Translations under genes and position numbers: made by a program
In this document: in pieces, positions 35,247 to 43,904 of the stretch
Layout of the letters: the number at the start of each line of letters is the position of its first letter
How positions within the stretch are numbered: the stretch's first letter is position 1
Origin: Tsuneonella deserti
GTDB taxonomy: Bacteria; Pseudomonadota; Alphaproteobacteria; Sphingomonadales; Sphingomonadaceae
Assembly (NCBI RefSeq): GCF_014644315.1
Contig: NZ_BMKL01000001.1
Coordinates: 2,119,001-2,183,000 of the forward strand
Length of the DNA: 64,000 nt
Direction of reading: 5' to 3'
The notes under the pieces: model-generated
The model's database searches: none
Seen by the model: the letters and a program-made list of their open reading frames with translations, nothing else
Told to the model about the DNA's origin: nothing

Positions 35247-37366
35247 AGCGCCTTTTCCCCGCCGCTGCTCTCGTTCTCCTCACCGCCTGCACCACCACTC
35301 CTCCGCCCGCGGCGGTGAGCGAGGCGGTCGATCCGTACTTGTGGCTCGAGGACATACACGGCGACCGCGCGCTGACGCAGGTCAAGCAGTGGAACGGGAG
35401 GACCCAAGCCGCACTCACCGCCGATCCCGCTTATGAACGCGACCGCGCGGAGGCACGCGCGATCCTCGACGATGAAAGCCAGATCGCCGAGCCCGGCCAG
35501 GTGTTCGGAGACCAGGTGACCAACCTGTGGCGCGACGCGCAGCATCCTCGCGGGTTGTGGCGACAGGCGAGTCTCGCCTCGTTCCTCGCTGGCAAGCCCG
35601 AATGGCAGACGCTGATCGACGTCGATGCGCTGGGCAAGGCGGAAGGCAAGAGCTGGGTCTGGCACGGCGCGGACTGTCTCGCGCCCGATTACAACCGCTG
35701 CCTCGTCTCGCTCAGCCCCGGCGGCAGCGACGCGGACGTGGTGCGCGAATGGGACCGGCGGACCAAGGCGTTCGTCCCCGGCGGCTTCATGGTTCCCGAA
35801 GCCAAGAGCGACGTCACCTGGCTCGACGCGGACACGCTTCTCGTCGGCACCGACTGGGGCGAAGGTGCAATGACAACGTCGGGCTATCCCCGCGTGGTCA
35901 AGCGCTGGAAGCGCGGCACTCCGCTTGCCAGCGCGGAGACGGTCAAGGAAGGCATCGCGACCGACATTTCGGTTGGCAGCTTCGCGATCATGGACGGTGA
36001 TACCCGCCATGTCTTCGTGCGCCGCGGCACGAGCTTCTACGCGAGCGATACGTGGCTGATGCGACCGGACGGATCGCTGGTCGCCACCCCGGTGCCCGAC
36101 ACCGCCGACATCCAGGGCATCATCGGCGGCGAGCTGGTCGCTTTCCTCAACAAGCCCCTCGATGCGTTCCCGGCCGGCGCTGTCGTGTCCTGGCCGATGA
36201 GCGGCGTGATCGCCGGCAGCTCGCCCGCGCCGCGCCTCGTCTTCCAGCCGAGCGGAAAGCAGGCCGTGCAGGGCGTCGCCACGACCGACCACGCGATCTG
36301 GATCTCGCTGCTTGACGACGTGTCGGGCAAGCTCGTCGCGCTGACGCGGGACGGCAACGGGTGGCGCCAGCAATCGACCGCTCTTCCCGCGAACGCCACG
36401 GTGTCGATGGTCTCGGCCGACGACGCGCACGACACCGCCTTCGTCACCGTGCAGGGCTTCGTCGTTCCGCCGACGCTCTATGCCGTCGCGCTCGATGGCC
36501 AGGCGCGGGAGCTACAATCGCTTCCCGCCCGGTTCGATGCGCTCACGATCGATGTCGAGCAGCACTTCGCGACGTCCAGGGACGGGACGAAAATCCCCTA
36601 CTTCATGGCGCGCAGGAAGGGTGCGAGCGCGCCCGCCGCCGCTCTCATCCATGCCTACGGCGGCTTCCGCAATCCGCAGCTGCCGACTTACCTCACCACC
36701 GAGCCTTACCGCGCGGGCCCGCTCGCCAAGTGGTGGGTCGAGGACGGGCAGGTCTATGTCCTCGCCAACATTCGCGGCGGCGGCGAGTACGGGCCGGCGT
36801 GGCACGAGGCAACCTTGCGCGAAAAGCACCAGAACGCGTTCGACGATCTTTATGCAGTCGCGGAGGATCTCGTCGCGCGCGGCCTCACCACCAAGGGGAA
36901 GATCGCCGTTTCGGGCCGTTCCAACGGCGGGCTTCTGGCAGGCGCCGCGATCACCCAGCGGCCCGACCTGTTCGGCGCGGCGATCATCGGCTCCCCGCTG
37001 CTCGACATGAAGCGCTACAGCCACCTGCTGGCAGGCGCTTCGTGGATGGAGGAGTATGGCAACCCCGACGTGCCGGGCGACTGGACATTCATCTCGAAAT
37101 ACTCGCCCTACCAGGCGGTGAAACCGGGTGTGAAATACCCGCCGGTGTTCTTCTACTCCTCGACCGAGGACGACCGCGTCCACCCCGGCCACGCGCGCAA
37201 GATGGCGGCCAAGCTGATCGACTACGGCAATCCGGTCTATTTCCACGAGTATCTGGAGGGCGGGCATTCCGTCGGCGCGGACCATGCGGAAGATGCAGTG
37301 CGCGCCGCCTTGCTCCACGCCTACCTCAAGCGCGTGCTGATCGAAGGGGACCGCTCGGCACCGTAA
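35243..37366 (+). CDS. Prolyl oligopeptidase family serine peptidase, lipoprotein
   Basis: 707 residues from GTG 35243, overlapping nadA by four bases. A lipobox LLTAC gives a lipidated Cys at about 16, so the enzyme is envelope-anchored rather than cytoplasmic. The N-terminal beta-propeller (about 40-410) is followed by an alpha/beta-hydrolase domain with the nucleophile in GRSNGG, Asp in STEDDRVHPGH and His in LEGGHSVG. It would cleave short proline-containing peptides. The nadA overlap suggests co-expression with NAD synthesis for no obvious metabolic reason. Confidence 0.93.
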   Translation: MKRLFPAAALVLLTACTTTPPPAAVSEAVDPYLWLEDIHGDRALTQVKQWNGRTQAALTADPAYERDRAEARAILDDESQIAEPGQVFGDQVTNLWRDAQHPRGLWRQASLASFLAGKPEWQTLIDVDALGKAEGKSWVWHGADCLAPDYNRCLVSLSPGGSDADVVREWDRRTKAFVPGGFMVPEAKSDVTWLDADTLLVGTDWGEGAMTTSGYPRVVKRWKRGTPLASAETVKEGIATDISVGSFAIMDGDTRHVFVRRGTSFYASDTWLMRPDGSLVATPVPDTADIQGIIGGELVAFLNKPLDAFPAGAVVSWPMSGVIAGSSPAPRLVFQPSGKQAVQGVATTDHAIWISLLDDVSGKLVALTRDGNGWRQQSTALPANATVSMVSADDAHDTAFVTVQGFVVPPTLYAVALDGQARELQSLPARFDALTIDVEQHFATSRDGTKIPYFMARRKGASAPAAALIHAYGGFRNPQLPTYLTTEPYRAGPLAKWWVEDGQVYVLANIRGGGEYGPAWHEATLREKHQNAFDDLYAVAEDLVARGLTTKGKIAVSGRSNGGLLAGAAITQRPDLFGAAIIGSPLLDMKRYSHLLAGASWMEEYGNPDVPGDWTFISKYSPYQAVKPGVKYPPVFFYSSTEDDRVHPGHARKMAAKLIDYGNPVYFHEYLEGGHSVGADHAEDAVRAALLHAYLKRVLIEGDRSAP

Positions 37367-37373
37367 GGACAGG

Positions 37374-38267
37374 TCAGCCTTTGGACTTGGCCAGCACCAG
37401 TGCGACGCTCACCAGCGCCATGCCCGCGATGTCCGGCAGGCCGAGCGTCTCGCCAAATGCCATCCACCCCACCGCCGCGGCGATCGCGGGCTGGGTCAGC
37501 AGCGCCATGCCGATGATGAGCGGGGGGAAATGCTTGAGCGAGTACACGAGCAGACCCTGTCCAATTACCTGGCTCGATACCGCCAGGCCCACCACGGGAA
37601 CCCAGCCCGCCGCCGTGCCCGGCAGGACCGGCTCCCCGAGCGCCAGCGCGATCGCGAGCAGCATCGGCGCGGCCGAGGCGCAAACCAGCGTGAGCACGCT
37701 CCACTGACCCATCGAGACCCGCGCAGATTGCGCCGGCAGGAGGTAAAAGACGTAGAAAATCCCGGCGAGCAGGCAGAAAAGGTCGCCCACCAGCGTAGCG
37801 GTCGAAATCTCGAGGCTGCGCCCCATGAGGATCGCCGCGCCGCCGAACGCCGCCGCCAGCGCGAGCACCTCGCGCCTGCTCGGCGCGCGGCGTAGCGCGA
37901 TAAGCCCCCACACCATCAGGACGATGCTGCCGGAATTGCCGAACAGCGTCGAGTTGCCGAGCCGTGTGCGCTCGATGCCGATGTGCCAGCTCGCAAGATC
38001 GGCGGCGAAGAACGCTCCGGCCGCCAGCAGAAGAAGCACGGTCCTGCGGGTCGCGGCATTGGCTGCGCGCTCGCGCAGCGCCAGCAGCACAAATAGTGGC
38101 AGAGGCAGCAGCATGCGCCAGAAGCCTGCCGAGACCGGACCGGTATCGGCCAGGCGCACCAGCCACGGGCCGAGCGCGAGCGCGGCATTGCCGCCCATCA
38201 GCGCCGCGTAATGCGGCAGGCGGGGGGCCAAGTTTTTCTCCGCAACGGAGTCGGTTGCGCCGGTCAT
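37374..38267 (-). CDS. EamA/DMT family exporter
   Basis: 297 residues with ten hydrophobic helices arranged as two EamA repeats, the drug/metabolite transporter layout; for example SRREVLALAAAFGGAAILMG and VIGQGLLVYSLKHFPPLIIG. The substrate cannot be read from sequence; amino acids or metabolites are usual. The gene is convergent with the peptidase (7-base gap) and divergent from the flavin oxidoreductase. Confidence 0.87.
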   Translation of the reverse strand: MTGATDSVAEKNLAPRLPHYAALMGGNAALALGPWLVRLADTGPVSAGFWRMLLPLPLFVLLALRERAANAATRRTVLLLLAAGAFFAADLASWHIGIERTRLGNSTLFGNSGSIVLMVWGLIALRRAPSRREVLALAAAFGGAAILMGRSLEISTATLVGDLFCLLAGIFYVFYLLPAQSARVSMGQWSVLTLVCASAAPMLLAIALALGEPVLPGTAAGWVPVVGLAVSSQVIGQGLLVYSLKHFPPLIIGMALLTQPAIAAAVGWMAFGETLGLPDIAGMALVSVALVLAKSKG

Positions 38268-38321
38268 CGCCGCCCCCTAGCTCGGTTGCGAAACGAAACC
38301 AGCGAAAAGGACTTGCTGCCG

Positions 38322-39434
38322 ATGCACGACGTCTTGTTCACGCCCATAGATCTGGGTGCCATCCGCGCAAAGAACCGCATCCTCATGGCCCCGCTCACCC
38401 GCGGCCGTTCGACCCAGCCCGGCTCGGTGCCCAACGAGATGATGGTGGAATACTATCGGCAGCGCGCGGGCGCGGGCCTCATCATCAGCGAAGCGACCGG
38501 GATCAGCGTCGAAGGGCTGGGCTGGCCGGCCGCGCCGGGCATCTGGAGCGATGAACAGGTCGAGGGCTGGAAGCCGATCACCGATGCCGTCCACGAGGCG
38601 GGCGGCAAGATCGTGCTGCAGCTGTGGCACATGGGTCGCCTCGTGCACCCCGACTTCCTCGGCGGCAACCCTCCGGTATCCGCCAGCGCGACATGCGCGC
38701 CCGGCCATGCGCACACTGCGAAAGGTCGGCAGGACTACCAACCCGCGCGCGAGCTGCCGAAGGAGGAGATTGCGCGCGTGGTCGCAGATTACCGTAAGGC
38801 GGGCGAGAACGCCAAGGCGGCCGGCTTCGATGGCGTGCAGCTCCACGGCGCCAACGGCTACCTCGTCGATCAATTCCTGCGCGATTCGACCAATCTGCGG
38901 ACCGACGAGTATGGCGGCAGTCCGGAGAACCGCACGCGCTTCCTGCGCGAAGTGCTCACCGCGCTGATCGAGGTGTGGGGCGCGGACCGCGTTAGCGTGC
39001 GCCTGTCCCCGAACGGCGAAACGCAAGGGTGCGACGACAGCAACCCGGCCGCGACATTCGGCGCCGCCGCGCAGGTCTGCCAGGACCTCGGGCTCGGTTT
39101 CGTCGAACTGCGCCAGCCGGGGCCGGACGGCACTTTCGGGCAGACCGAAGTGCCCAAGCAGGACGGGGTGATCCGTTCGATCTACAAGGGTCCGCTCGTG
39201 CTCAATAGCGACTATACCGCGGCAAGCGCCGAGGCCGACGTCGCCAGCGGCAGGTGCGAGGCCATCGCCTTTGGCCGGCCTTACATCTCCAACCCCGACC
39301 TCGCCGAGCGCATTCGCGTGGGCGCGGAATGGGCTCCCAATGTCAACGTCCCTGCTAGCTGGTACCTGCCCGGTCCCGCGGGCTACATCGACTATCCGAC
39401 CATGGAGCAGGAGTCGGCACAGGCGGCGGAGTAG
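38322..39434 (+). CDS. Old Yellow Enzyme family alkene reductase
   Basis: 370 residues from ATG 38322. The FMN-barrel motifs are clear: NRILMAPLTRGRS, LQLWHMGRLVHPD, the HxxN catalytic pair in VQLHGANGYLVDQFLRD, and YGGSPENRTRFLREV. It resembles the NemA/xenobiotic reductase branch and reduces activated C=C bonds or nitro groups with NAD(P)H in the cytosol. Physiological substrate unknown. Stand-alone gene. Confidence 0.93.
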   Translation: MHDVLFTPIDLGAIRAKNRILMAPLTRGRSTQPGSVPNEMMVEYYRQRAGAGLIISEATGISVEGLGWPAAPGIWSDEQVEGWKPITDAVHEAGGKIVLQLWHMGRLVHPDFLGGNPPVSASATCAPGHAHTAKGRQDYQPARELPKEEIARVVADYRKAGENAKAAGFDGVQLHGANGYLVDQFLRDSTNLRTDEYGGSPENRTRFLREVLTALIEVWGADRVSVRLSPNGETQGCDDSNPAATFGAAAQVCQDLGLGFVELRQPGPDGTFGQTEVPKQDGVIRSIYKGPLVLNSDYTAASAEADVASGRCEAIAFGRPYISNPDLAERIRVGAEWAPNVNVPASWYLPGPAGYIDYPTMEQESAQAAE

Positions 39435-39437
39435 AGA

Positions 39438-39761
39438 CTACTCGGTGGCCTCCGCGGGGACGGCGGCGCCCGGTTCCGCCGCTGCCCCCGCAGCCGCCCG
39501 GGACGACGCGGGTCTGGCCTCGTCCTTCCTGTCGCGGACGGGAGTTCCGCTGGAAGCACCCTTTTCGTCCCTGCTCGCATCTCCGCTCGCCGGAGGGTTC
39601 TGCGATTGCACGGTCGCCAGCGGCAGCATGTCGTCGCTGATCGAACCGCCCAGGACCTGCCCGGCGGCGCTCTTGCGCTCCCCCGCGGCGTCCTTTTTTT
39701 CCCCATCGCAGCCAGACAGGGCGAACAGAAGGAGGACGGTGGTGAGGGCGGCAGAACGCAT
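39438..39761 (-). CDS. Small predicted lipoprotein
   Basis: 107 residues from ATG 39761, which overlaps the lipB stop as TGATG. A lipoprotein signal with lipobox FALSGC near residue 19 is followed by a charged, alanine-rich, probably disordered tail. No domain is recognised. It is likely co-translated with lipB but has no evident link to lipoylation. The start at 39776 would give a poorer signal. Confidence 0.65.
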   Translation of the reverse strand: MRSAALTTVLLLFALSGCDGEKKDAAGERKSAAGQVLGGSISDDMLPLATVQSQNPPASGDASRDEKGASSGTPVRDRKDEARPASSRAAAGAAAEPGAAVPAEATE

Positions 39762-40426
39762 CAACGGAACTCGCATGGCTTGAGGCCCGCGAGGAAATCG
39801 CCGGCGCGGGCGAGCAATGCCGCATCGAAGGCCTCCGGCGCAAGGTCGATACCGAGCCTGGCCAGGCTCGTGACCCCGAATTCGGCGATCCCGCACGGGA
39901 CGATGCCGCCGAAATGCGACAGGTCGGGCGCCAGGTTCACCGAGAAACCGTGCATCGTCACCCAGCGCCGCACCCGCACCCCGATCGCGCCGATCTTGGC
40001 TTCCGAGCCATCGATATCGCGGGTCCATATGCCGATCCGGCCCGGCGCGCGCCAGCTCTCGAGACCCACGTCGGCAAGAGTGTCGATCACCCAGCCTTCG
40101 AGCGCGTGGACGAAGGCGCGCACATCGCGGCCGCGCCGGTTCAGGTCGAGCAGCAGGTAGCCGATCCGCTGGCCGGGGCCATGGTAGGTGTAGCGCCCGC
40201 CCCGCCCGGCCTCGACCACCTCGAAGCGCCGATCAAGCAGCTCGTTTGTCGCGGCGCTGGTGCCGGCAGTGTAGACCGGCGGATGCTCGAGCAGCCAGAC
40301 CAGCTCGCGCGCTTCGCCCGCTGCTATCGCCCGGTTGCGCGCCTCCATCTCCTCGAGCGCGTCGCGGTAGGGAACAGGCGCGTCGGCGATGCGCAATTCG
40401 ATCTCGGCGGGCAGGAAGTCGGACAT
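39761..40426 (-). CDS. lipB: Lipoyl(octanoyl) transferase
   Basis: 221 residues from ATG 40426; the 15 residues of open frame upstream are not LipB-like. Motifs: [34 protein letters not shown], the catalytic lysine in [10 protein letters not shown], and the catalytic cysteine in GIVPCGI. The enzyme moves octanoyl groups from ACP to lipoyl domains in the cytosol. Divergent from the membrane protein gene at 40496, with a TGATG overlap to the downstream lipoprotein. Confidence 0.95.
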   Translation of the reverse strand: MSDFLPAEIELRIADAPVPYRDALEEMEARNRAIAAGEARELVWLLEHPPVYTAGTSAATNELLDRRFEVVEAGRGGRYTYHGPGQRIGYLLLDLNRRGRDVRAFVHALEGWVIDTLADVGLESWRAPGRIGIWTRDIDGSEAKIGAIGVRVRRWVTMHGFSVNLAPDLSHFGGIVPCGIAEFGVTSLARLGIDLAPEAFDAALLARAGDFLAGLKPCEFR

Positions 40427-40495
40427 TGCCGATTGCGTGGGGTGCCGCGCGCCGGTTATCAAGCACTTCACGCGAGGCGGAAGGGAAACGACCAG

Positions 40496-41323
40496 ATGAA
40501 ATTCGACATGAGCGCCGCCTGGAGCGAGGCGATGCGCCTGGTCGCCGCGAACCGCCAGGTGGTGACAATCGTCGCGGGCGTTTTCTTCTTCCTCCCCTAT
40601 CTCGCGTTTATGCTCGTGTTCGCGAACCAGATGGAGGCTCTCGAAGCGTCGCAGGCAGCCAGTCCCGATCCCGACGTGGTGGGGCAGGCGATGATGGGCT
40701 TTTACGGCGAAATCTGGTGGGCTGTTCTCCTGATCGCGGTGATCCAGGGCATCGGCATGCTGGGCCTTCTCACGCTTCTGACCGACCGCAGCCGTCCCAC
40801 GGTGGGCGAAGCCCTCAAGACCGGGGCCCGGCTGGTGCTGCCTTACTTGGGCGCGCAGTTGCTGATCAGCGTCGTCTTCGGAATTCTGGTCCTGCTACCG
40901 ATCGCAGTGGGAGCGGGCGTCTCGGTGGCGGCGGGCCTGCTGCTCGCCCTCGTCGCGGCCGTCCTGTTCCTCTACCTTTTCGTCAAGGTCATCCTGACGC
41001 CGGTGGTCATCGCGATTGAACGGCAGGCCAACCCTATCTCCGCGCTCGGCCGCTCATGGCAGCTGACCAAGGGCAATTCGCTGCGCATCTTCCTGTTCGT
41101 GTTCCTGCTATTCATCGCCGTCGCGATCGTCGGCGGTGTGTTCAGCATGATCGTGGGCATCGTGTTCGCGCTGGGCGGACCGCAGACGACGCTGCTCGGC
41201 CAGGCGGTGGCCTCGAGCCTTGTCAACGCCGTGTTCTACGTGATCTTCCTGGCCGTGCTCGCCGCGATCTATCGTCAGCTTTCCGGCTCTTCACCCCAGA
41301 TGGTGCGCGAGACCCTCAACTGA
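40496..41323 (+). CDS. Multi-spanning membrane protein of unknown function
   Basis: 275 residues with about six hydrophobic segments, including [20 protein letters not shown] and [20 protein letters not shown]. The pattern, with the loop [19 protein letters not shown], is like the membrane domain found next to glycerophosphodiester phosphodiesterases, but no catalytic domain is attached. Function is unassigned. Convergent with the methyltransferase (4-base gap). Confidence 0.75.
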   Translation: MKFDMSAAWSEAMRLVAANRQVVTIVAGVFFFLPYLAFMLVFANQMEALEASQAASPDPDVVGQAMMGFYGEIWWAVLLIAVIQGIGMLGLLTLLTDRSRPTVGEALKTGARLVLPYLGAQLLISVVFGILVLLPIAVGAGVSVAAGLLLALVAAVLFLYLFVKVILTPVVIAIERQANPISALGRSWQLTKGNSLRIFLFVFLLFIAVAIVGGVFSMIVGIVFALGGPQTTLLGQAVASSLVNAVFYVIFLAVLAAIYRQLSGSSPQMVRETLN

Positions 41324-41327
41324 AGGA

Positions 41328-41996
41328 TCAGTCCTTCCAGCCCCAGAACAGGCGGCAGGGGAGCACGTTCAGTGCTTCGAAACCGCTGTCGATGCGGCGG
41401 AAGTGCTTCGCCATGAAATCGCGCGCGGCAGCCGAGAACTGGTAGACCAGGAACGCGCCGCCCGGCCGCAGAACGCGATGGGTGGCCGCGGCGATCTCCG
41501 GGCCCACGCCATCGGGCAGGGTGGAGAACGGCAGGCCCGACAGCACGTAGTCGGCATGATCGTAGCCGTGCGCGCGCACGATTTCCTCGACATCGGCCGC
41601 GCTGCCCAGCACCGGCTTGAACCGCCCGTCGGAAATCGTCCTGCGAAGATAATCGATGTACAGCGGGTTGGTGTCGATGACGATCAGTACCCCGTCGCGG
41701 CGCATCCGTTCAAGCACCGGGCGGCAGAACGTGCCCACTCCAGGCCCATATTCGACGAACACCTGGCATTCGTCCCACTTCACCGGCGCAAGCATCTTCT
41801 CGATCGTGAAGCGCGAGGACGGGATGATCGAACCGACCATTTTGGGGTGTTCGAGGAAGCCGCGGAAGAATACCCCCCACTGGCCGAAAAACCGGGCGAC
41901 CCGCTGTCCAAACCGTTCAGGACGGCCGATCGCCATTTCGTTGGGGTTCGTCAAAGCTTCGCGCGCCCTGTCTGCAGCTCCCGCAAAGGAGCCCAT
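41328..41996 (-). CDS. SAM-dependent methyltransferase (phospholipid-type)
   Basis: 222 residues from ATG 41996; ATG 41936 is an alternative. The Rossmann motif VFVEYGPGVGTFCRPVLERM binds SAM, and PSSRFTIEKMLAPV lies just before it, as in PmtA-like and rRNA-adenine-dimethylase-related proteins. The segment ADYVLSGLPFSTLP is the N/D-P-P-like catalytic region of that group. It may methylate phosphatidylethanolamine, but this is not proven. No lipid genes flank it. Confidence 0.75.
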   Translation of the reverse strand: MGSFAGAADRAREALTNPNEMAIGRPERFGQRVARFFGQWGVFFRGFLEHPKMVGSIIPSSRFTIEKMLAPVKWDECQVFVEYGPGVGTFCRPVLERMRRDGVLIVIDTNPLYIDYLRRTISDGRFKPVLGSAADVEEIVRAHGYDHADYVLSGLPFSTLPDGVGPEIAAATHRVLRPGGAFLVYQFSAAARDFMAKHFRRIDSGFEALNVLPCRLFWGWKD

Positions 41997-42066
41997 TTTG
42001 GAGGCGCGGCACTGGCAGTTTCGCGAGCGCATTGCAAGCGCTTGCGGAGGCGGCTAGCCCACCTGC

Positions 42067-43428
42067 ATGGCCGAGACCGACCCCCCGCCCACGATCGGTG
42101 AAGCATCGGCCAGGCCGATTTCGCGCGAGCGGCTGGTCCTGCTGTTCATGGTCATGCTGGTCACCGCGGCCGGAAACACGGCCATGCAGTCGGTCATGCC
42201 TTCGATCGGCACCGAGCTTGGCGTCGCCGACGTCTGGATCAGCCTGGCCTACACCTGGTCGGCCCTTTTATGGGTGATCTGCGCGCCGCTGTGGGCGCGG
42301 CGGTCGGACAGGCGGGGCCGCAAGGCGATGATGGCGCTGGGCCTGATCGGCTTCATCGCCAGCTTCGCACTATGTGGTGCAATCCTTTGGTTCGGCCTCA
42401 GGGGAGCCATTTCGGCGCTGGCGACGCTGCTGCTATTTGCCGCCGCGCGCAGCCTTTACGGCGGCTTCGGATCGGCGGCCCCGCCTGCCGTGCAAGCCTA
42501 TGTCGCCAGCCGCACCCCGCGCTCGGAGCGCACACAGGCAATGGCTTTGATCGCCTCGAGCTTCGGTCTCGGGACGGTGATCGGCCCCGCTGTCGCGCCG
42601 CTCATGGTATTTCCGGCGACGGGACTGCCCGGCCCGTTTTTCGCGTTCGCGCTACTGGCCCTGGCCGTTCTCATCGCCCTGCGCATTTCACTCCCCAACG
42701 ACGACCCGATGTTTCCGACCCGTAGCGAAGTGGTCGGCGCACCCTATGGCGCAAATTCCAACCCGCGTGTCGAGGACGACGAGGCGCGCGAGGAAAGCGA
42801 AAATGCGGTCGGCGGAGAGGACATTCCAAACCTGTCATGGCGCGACGAGCGGCTGCGGCCATGGCTGCTTGCCGGCCTGATCGGTGGGCACGCGCAGGCC
42901 GCCTTCCTCGGGATCGTGGGGTTCTTCATCCTCGACCGGCTTGGCCTCCGCGATACCCCGAACGAAGGTACCGGCCCCATCGGCCTGGTGCTGATGTGCG
43001 GCGCGATCGCCACCCTGTTGGCCCAGTGGGGCCTTATTCCGCGCCTGAAGCTCGGGCCGCGCAGTTCGACCCTGTGGGGCATGGCGCTGTCGATCGTCGG
43101 CGTCCTGGTGTTCGCAGTTTCGAACGAACTCCAGGCGATCGCACTGGGCATGGCGATCGCATCGCTCGGTTTCGGCCTTTATCGTCCGGGCTTTACTGCC
43201 GGCGCCTCACTCGCGGTATCGCGGGCCGAGCAGGGGCAGATCGGCGGCATCGTCGCTTCGGTCAACGGAGCCGCCTACGTGGTCGCAGCGCCGATCGGGG
43301 TGTGGCTCTATGGTCATCACGCCTGGATCGGCTTCGCGACCATCTGCGCGCTGTGTGCCGCGGTGTTCATACTGGGCTGGCAATCGCTCGCCCGCGACGA
43401 AGTGCTCGAGGGTCCTCGCCAGAGCTAA
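42067..43428 (+). CDS. MFS transporter
   Basis: 453 residues with twelve predicted helices. The MFS signature ARRSDRRGRKAMMALG follows the second helix and a central cytoplasmic loop (about 215-255) is acidic. The GGFGSAAPPAVQAYVA and ASSFGLGTVIGPAVAPL stretches resemble drug-efflux members. Substrate unknown. Its stop overlaps the convergent arsC stop, and arsC next to a transporter could suggest metalloid export, but no arsB, acr3 or arsR is present. Confidence 0.88.
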   Translation: MAETDPPPTIGEASARPISRERLVLLFMVMLVTAAGNTAMQSVMPSIGTELGVADVWISLAYTWSALLWVICAPLWARRSDRRGRKAMMALGLIGFIASFALCGAILWFGLRGAISALATLLLFAAARSLYGGFGSAAPPAVQAYVASRTPRSERTQAMALIASSFGLGTVIGPAVAPLMVFPATGLPGPFFAFALLALAVLIALRISLPNDDPMFPTRSEVVGAPYGANSNPRVEDDEAREESENAVGGEDIPNLSWRDERLRPWLLAGLIGGHAQAAFLGIVGFFILDRLGLRDTPNEGTGPIGLVLMCGAIATLLAQWGLIPRLKLGPRSSTLWGMALSIVGVLVFAVSNELQAIALGMAIASLGFGLYRPGFTAGASLAVSRAEQGQIGGIVASVNGAAYVVAAPIGVWLYGHHAWIGFATICALCAAVFILGWQSLARDEVLEGPRQS

Positions 43429-43769
43429 AGGATTTCCTCGACCTTTTCCGGCGGACGGCAGAGCCGCACGCCCTTTTGCGTCTCGACCAGCGGGCGCTCG
43501 ATCAGCCGGGGCTCGGCGATCATGGCGTCGAGCACCGTATCATCGTCGGCCTGCGTCAGCCCGCGCTCTTCGGCGTCGGTCTTGAAAGTGCGCACCCCTT
43601 CGCGCGGAGCCATGCCGGCATCACGGTAGAGCTGCGCCAGCTTCTCGCGCGCCGGCGGGTTCTTCAAATACTCGACCACCGACAACTCGATTTCGGACCG
43701 CGCTTCGAGCAGCGCCAGCGTCGCACGTGATTTCCCGCACTCGGGATTGTGCCAGATCGTTGCCTTCAT
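43425..43769 (-). CDS. arsC: Arsenate reductase (glutaredoxin type)
   Basis: 114 residues from ATG 43769, with GAGGAG nine bases upstream; an in-frame ATG at 43778 is possible. The start MKATIWHNPECGKSRATL contains the catalytic cysteine, and the arginines at RTFKT and AEPRLIERPLV are the family's anion-binding residues. It reduces arsenate to arsenite with glutathione. No regulator or arsenite pump is adjacent, so it may be part of general detoxification or a related reductase. Confidence 0.9.
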   Translation of the reverse strand: MKATIWHNPECGKSRATLALLEARSEIELSVVEYLKNPPAREKLAQLYRDAGMAPREGVRTFKTDAEERGLTQADDDTVLDAMIAEPRLIERPLVETQKGVRLCRPPEKVEEIL

Positions 43770-43840
43770 CTCATGCATCTCCTCGGTGCCGCCTTATCGA
43801 GCGTAGTCGGTTACGCCAATGCGCGCGATCGAAAGTTGTA

Positions 43841-43859
43841 ATTGAGAATTAATCGCAAT
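43841..43859. promoter_or_regulatory. Fur-box-like palindrome upstream of siderophore receptor
   Basis: ATTGAGAATTAATCGCAAT reads as two 9-base arms around one central base. The arms agree with each other at 7 of 9 positions, and the site fits an ATTGCGAAT-n-ATTCGCAAT palindrome at 16 of 18. I believe that resembles alphaproteobacterial Fur sites, although this is from memory. It ends 45 bases before the chosen receptor start. Confidence 0.65.
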
Positions 43860-43875
43860 AGATGCTCGCCCACCA

Positions 43876-43894
43876 TGACGATAATGATTCGCAA
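43876..43894. promoter_or_regulatory. Possible second, weaker Fur half-site
   Basis: GACGATAATGATTCGCAAA has a near-perfect right arm (ATTCGCAAA) and a degenerate left arm, with 12 of 18 positions like the first site. It ends ten bases before ATG 43905 and is followed by the AAAAGGG ribosome site, favouring that start over the upstream ATG 43875. Confidence 0.35.
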
Positions 43895-43904
43895 AAGGGC
43901 CTTC

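Noticed and set aside
42067..43769. MFS transporter and arsC as an arsenic-resistance operon
   Set aside because: The two genes are convergent, and no arsR, arsB or acr3 is present.
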